Part shown: positions 11,116 to 12,584 of the stretch, one piece after another
Layout of the letters: each line of letters begins with the position of its first letter
Numbering within the stretch: the stretch's first letter is position 1
Origin: YA12-FULL-51-18 sp041665305
GTDB taxonomy: Bacteria > Elusimicrobiota > Elusimicrobia > Elusimicrobiales > UBA9959
Direction of reading: 5' to 3'
Length of the DNA: 12,584 bases
Assembly: GCA_041665305.1 (NCBI GenBank)
Contig: JBAYJD010000069.1
Span: 1 to 12,584 of the forward strand
Position numbers and translations under genes: made by a program
The notes under the pieces: generated by a model
Database searches by the model: none
Told to the model about the DNA's origin: nothing
The model's input: the letters and a program-made list of their open reading frames with translations, nothing else

Positions 11116-12174
11116 ATGAAACACATTCATAAACAACGATTGACCGCTTCGGCCTCCGTTCGTACTTCAGCCGCGCTTATCGGCGCGCTTAAACTCGCGC
11201 ACATGGCTGAAATGTCGGAAGAGGCATTTGAAAAAGAACTGGCGAATATGGAGGGGAACCGATTCTTTCTGCTGCTGAAAACATCCGGGGCCATTAATCT
11301 TGCGGAATTTCCCGCCGCGCGTTATGCGGCCCGCCGTTACGCCGGCTACGGACTGAAGCTGACAAGCGGCTATCTGCCCGAGCTTACCGATGGAAAAGGC
11401 GACCTGGTCGGATTAATACAGGGCATAGGCCAGGAGAAGTTCGAGGCTTGTTTTTTGAAGGACGCGGTAATGAGCGATGCGGAAAGGGCCAGGGAATGTA
11501 ATATTACGGTTATAAATGCCTCGCGCTTGCGGGATTTCGTCGACCGCGCTTTCATACAGGCCGAATTCGATGGTCCCGTCGCGGCCCCGGCGGCAAAAGT
11601 TTTCAGCGCGGTGGCCGGGATCGAGATAGAAAATGGAACGCCTGTACTGACATTTTTTCACCGCGAGATCTGGAAGGGGCGGTATAAAGTGGATCCGGAT
11701 AAGCTTTCGGCCCTGCTTATGGACCTGCCGCTCCCGGAGCGAAGCGGCATTGAGAAAGCGCTCAAGCGGGTGGAGTACGCCGATAGCCGCAAGAGCACGC
11801 TATACCGGGCATTGGAAATCCTTATAAGCATACAGGCCGATTATCTGCTCAGCGGCGAGCCGGGCCGCCGCCGCCCGTTGTCCCAAAAAACCTTGGCCCA
11901 CAATCTTGAGGTTCATCCAAGCGTACTGAACCGTTTGGTTTCAAATAAATCCGTACAGCTTCCCTGGGGAATGGAGGCGCCCATGAGCGTTCTTTTGCCG
12001 AGTTCAAAGACGGTAAATCTGGAACGGCTTTATTCCATAGCGTCCGGGAACCCTGAATTAAGCGATGAGGGGTTGCGCGCCGAACTGAAAGCCCGTCATG
12101 GCGTAGAGCTGTCCCGCCGCTCCGTGGCCCAATACCGCAAAGACCTGCGCCTGGCCGCCTCCGGTGCGCGATAA
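11116..12174 (+). CDS. Divergent sigma-54 (RpoN-like) factor
   Basis: The 352-residue protein is recognisably RpoN at its C-terminus. LSQKTLAHNLEVHPSVLNRL with SNKSVQLPWG matches the helix-turn-helix of sigma-54, and RRSVAQYRK (334-342) is the RpoN box that reads the -24 element. At the N-terminus, QRLTASASVRTSAALIGALK aligns with region I (QLxMTPQLQQAIxLLQ) but has lost nearly all glutamines. The acidic region II is absent. The core-binding part is shortened and hard to align, except for GIEIENGTPVLTFFHREIWKGRYKVDPDKL. Usual sigma-54 is about 450-500 residues. I start at ATG 11116 (GGGA upstream); a TTG at 11059 in the same frame lies inside the promoter. It may be a specialised sigma or a promoter-occupying antagonist. 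It is divergent from its likely activator. Confidence 0.85.
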   Translation: MKHIHKQRLTASASVRTSAALIGALKLAHMAEMSEEAFEKELANMEGNRFFLLLKTSGAINLAEFPAARYAARRYAGYGLKLTSGYLPELTDGKGDLVGLIQGIGQEKFEACFLKDAVMSDAERARECNITVINASRLRDFVDRAFIQAEFDGPVAAPAAKVFSAVAGIEIENGTPVLTFFHREIWKGRYKVDPDKLSALLMDLPLPERSGIEKALKRVEYADSRKSTLYRALEILISIQADYLLSGEPGRRRPLSQKTLAHNLEVHPSVLNRLVSNKSVQLPWGMEAPMSVLLPSSKTVNLERLYSIASGNPELSDEGLRAELKARHGVELSRRSVAQYRKDLRLAASGAR

Positions 12175-12466
12175 TAGCGTACTACCTGATCCGGGGCTGG
12201 TGTCGGCGGGGGTAATTTCGGAGGGTATGCGTAATAAATTGTAGTTCGTGCGCGTAGATAACTAATGATCACAGATAAAAAACCGACTAATGAAGGTGCT
12301 GGAGAGTCTGTGCCGTTAGAGGCCGGGAGGTGGCGCGAGCAGGATTTGAGCGTGCTTAAAAACTCCGTCAGCGGCTTTTCAAGGGCCGTTTTGTTCTCTT
12401 GGTTCCCTGGCCGGCGTAAAAACAGCCGCGCCGGCGACAATAATTGCTCTAAACAAGGGTACATAT
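12175..12466. other. Intergenic region with a GC-rich hairpin, no gene seen
   Basis: No convincing gene is visible. An open frame at 12265-12519 has no ribosome binding site and an unstructured composition. GCCGGCG (12410-12416) and CGCCGGC (12429-12435) form a perfect 7-bp hairpin about 30 bases before the next start codon. There is no U-tract, so it is a leader stem rather than a clear terminator. I find no -24/-12 motif here. Confidence 0.4.
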
Positions 12467-12584
12467 ATGACAAAAAAATTATTAATGGGTGCATTGGCCG
12501 GCCTCGTAACAAGTTTTAGCGTGGAGTGTATTAAAGCTTATGTGTCTTTGACAAAACTGGAAGCACTCGTAATATCTATATTCA
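12467..12584 (+). CDS. Partial gene, small membrane-anchored or exported protein
   Basis: The frame begins MTKKLLMGALAGLVTSFSVE and is open for 39 codons to the window edge. AAGGGT (12455-12460) lies 6 bases before the ATG. Two lysines followed by a hydrophobic stretch (about residues 5-19) look like a signal peptide or membrane anchor, and a second hydrophobic run (LEALVISIF) starts at the edge. No family can be named from this much. The preceding hairpin at 12410-12435 would be in its leader. Confidence 0.5.
   Translation, partial: MTKKLLMGALAGLVTSFSVECIKAYVSLTKLEALVISIF

Noticed and set aside
12096..12512. 138-residue minus-strand frame across the end of the RpoN-like gene
   Set aside because: No ribosome binding site, low-complexity Pro/Arg content, and antisense to the conserved RpoN box.
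12265..12519. 84-residue plus-strand frame
   Set aside because: No Shine-Dalgarno and overlaps, in another frame, the better initiated membrane-protein start at 12467.
1..12584. CRISPR array, insertion sequence or integrase gene
   Set aside because: No regularly spaced repeats and no transposase or integrase motifs were found on either strand.

Overview
The window looks like chromosomal DNA of a Gram-negative-type bacterium of moderately high GC. Evidence is an outer-membrane beta-barrel protein with signal peptide and C-terminal Phe, two tRNA genes that do not encode CCA, and sigma-54 machinery. The mixture would fit an Elusimicrobiota-like or similar lineage, but that placement is a weak inference from gene style only.

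Layout. 1-376 has no convincing gene but is unusually rich in long hairpins. 377-4138 (minus strand) is a compact housekeeping operon: ychF, a PcrA/UvrD helicase and a Nudix hydrolase. A rho-independent terminator and a small scar follow upstream of it; the scar holds an 18-bp copy of the 3' end of the neighbouring tRNA-Glu gene, like a remnant attachment site. tRNA-Glu, a porin-like gene and tRNA-Thr follow, all on the minus strand. From 5763 to about 9330 the plus strand has an accessory look: an Lsa-like antibiotic-resistance-type ABC-F ATPase behind a structured leader, a zinc-ribbon/pRiA4b ORF-3 fusion, and a T4 endonuclease V-like pyrimidine dimer glycosylase. These are separated by REP-like palindromes and apparently decayed short frames.

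The most interesting part is 9409-12174. A minus-strand pair encodes a complete sigma-54 activator (receiver, AAA+ with GAFTGA, Fis-type HTH) and, overlapping its stop through the ribosome binding site, a 61-residue protein resembling an isolated histidine-kinase DHp helix pair. Divergent from it lies a strongly degenerate sigma-54 (RpoN) paralogue that keeps the RpoN box and the DNA-binding HTH but has a glutamine-poor region I and a reduced core-binding region. The intergenic region holds a consensus -24/-12 promoter reading into the RpoN-like gene, a perfect 10+10 bp palindrome about 115 bp upstream of the predicted start (enhancer distance), and a second dyad nearer the promoter. I read this as a self-contained phosphorelay/activator/variant sigma module that probably controls itself. 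The window ends in a truncated gene for a small membrane-targeted protein.
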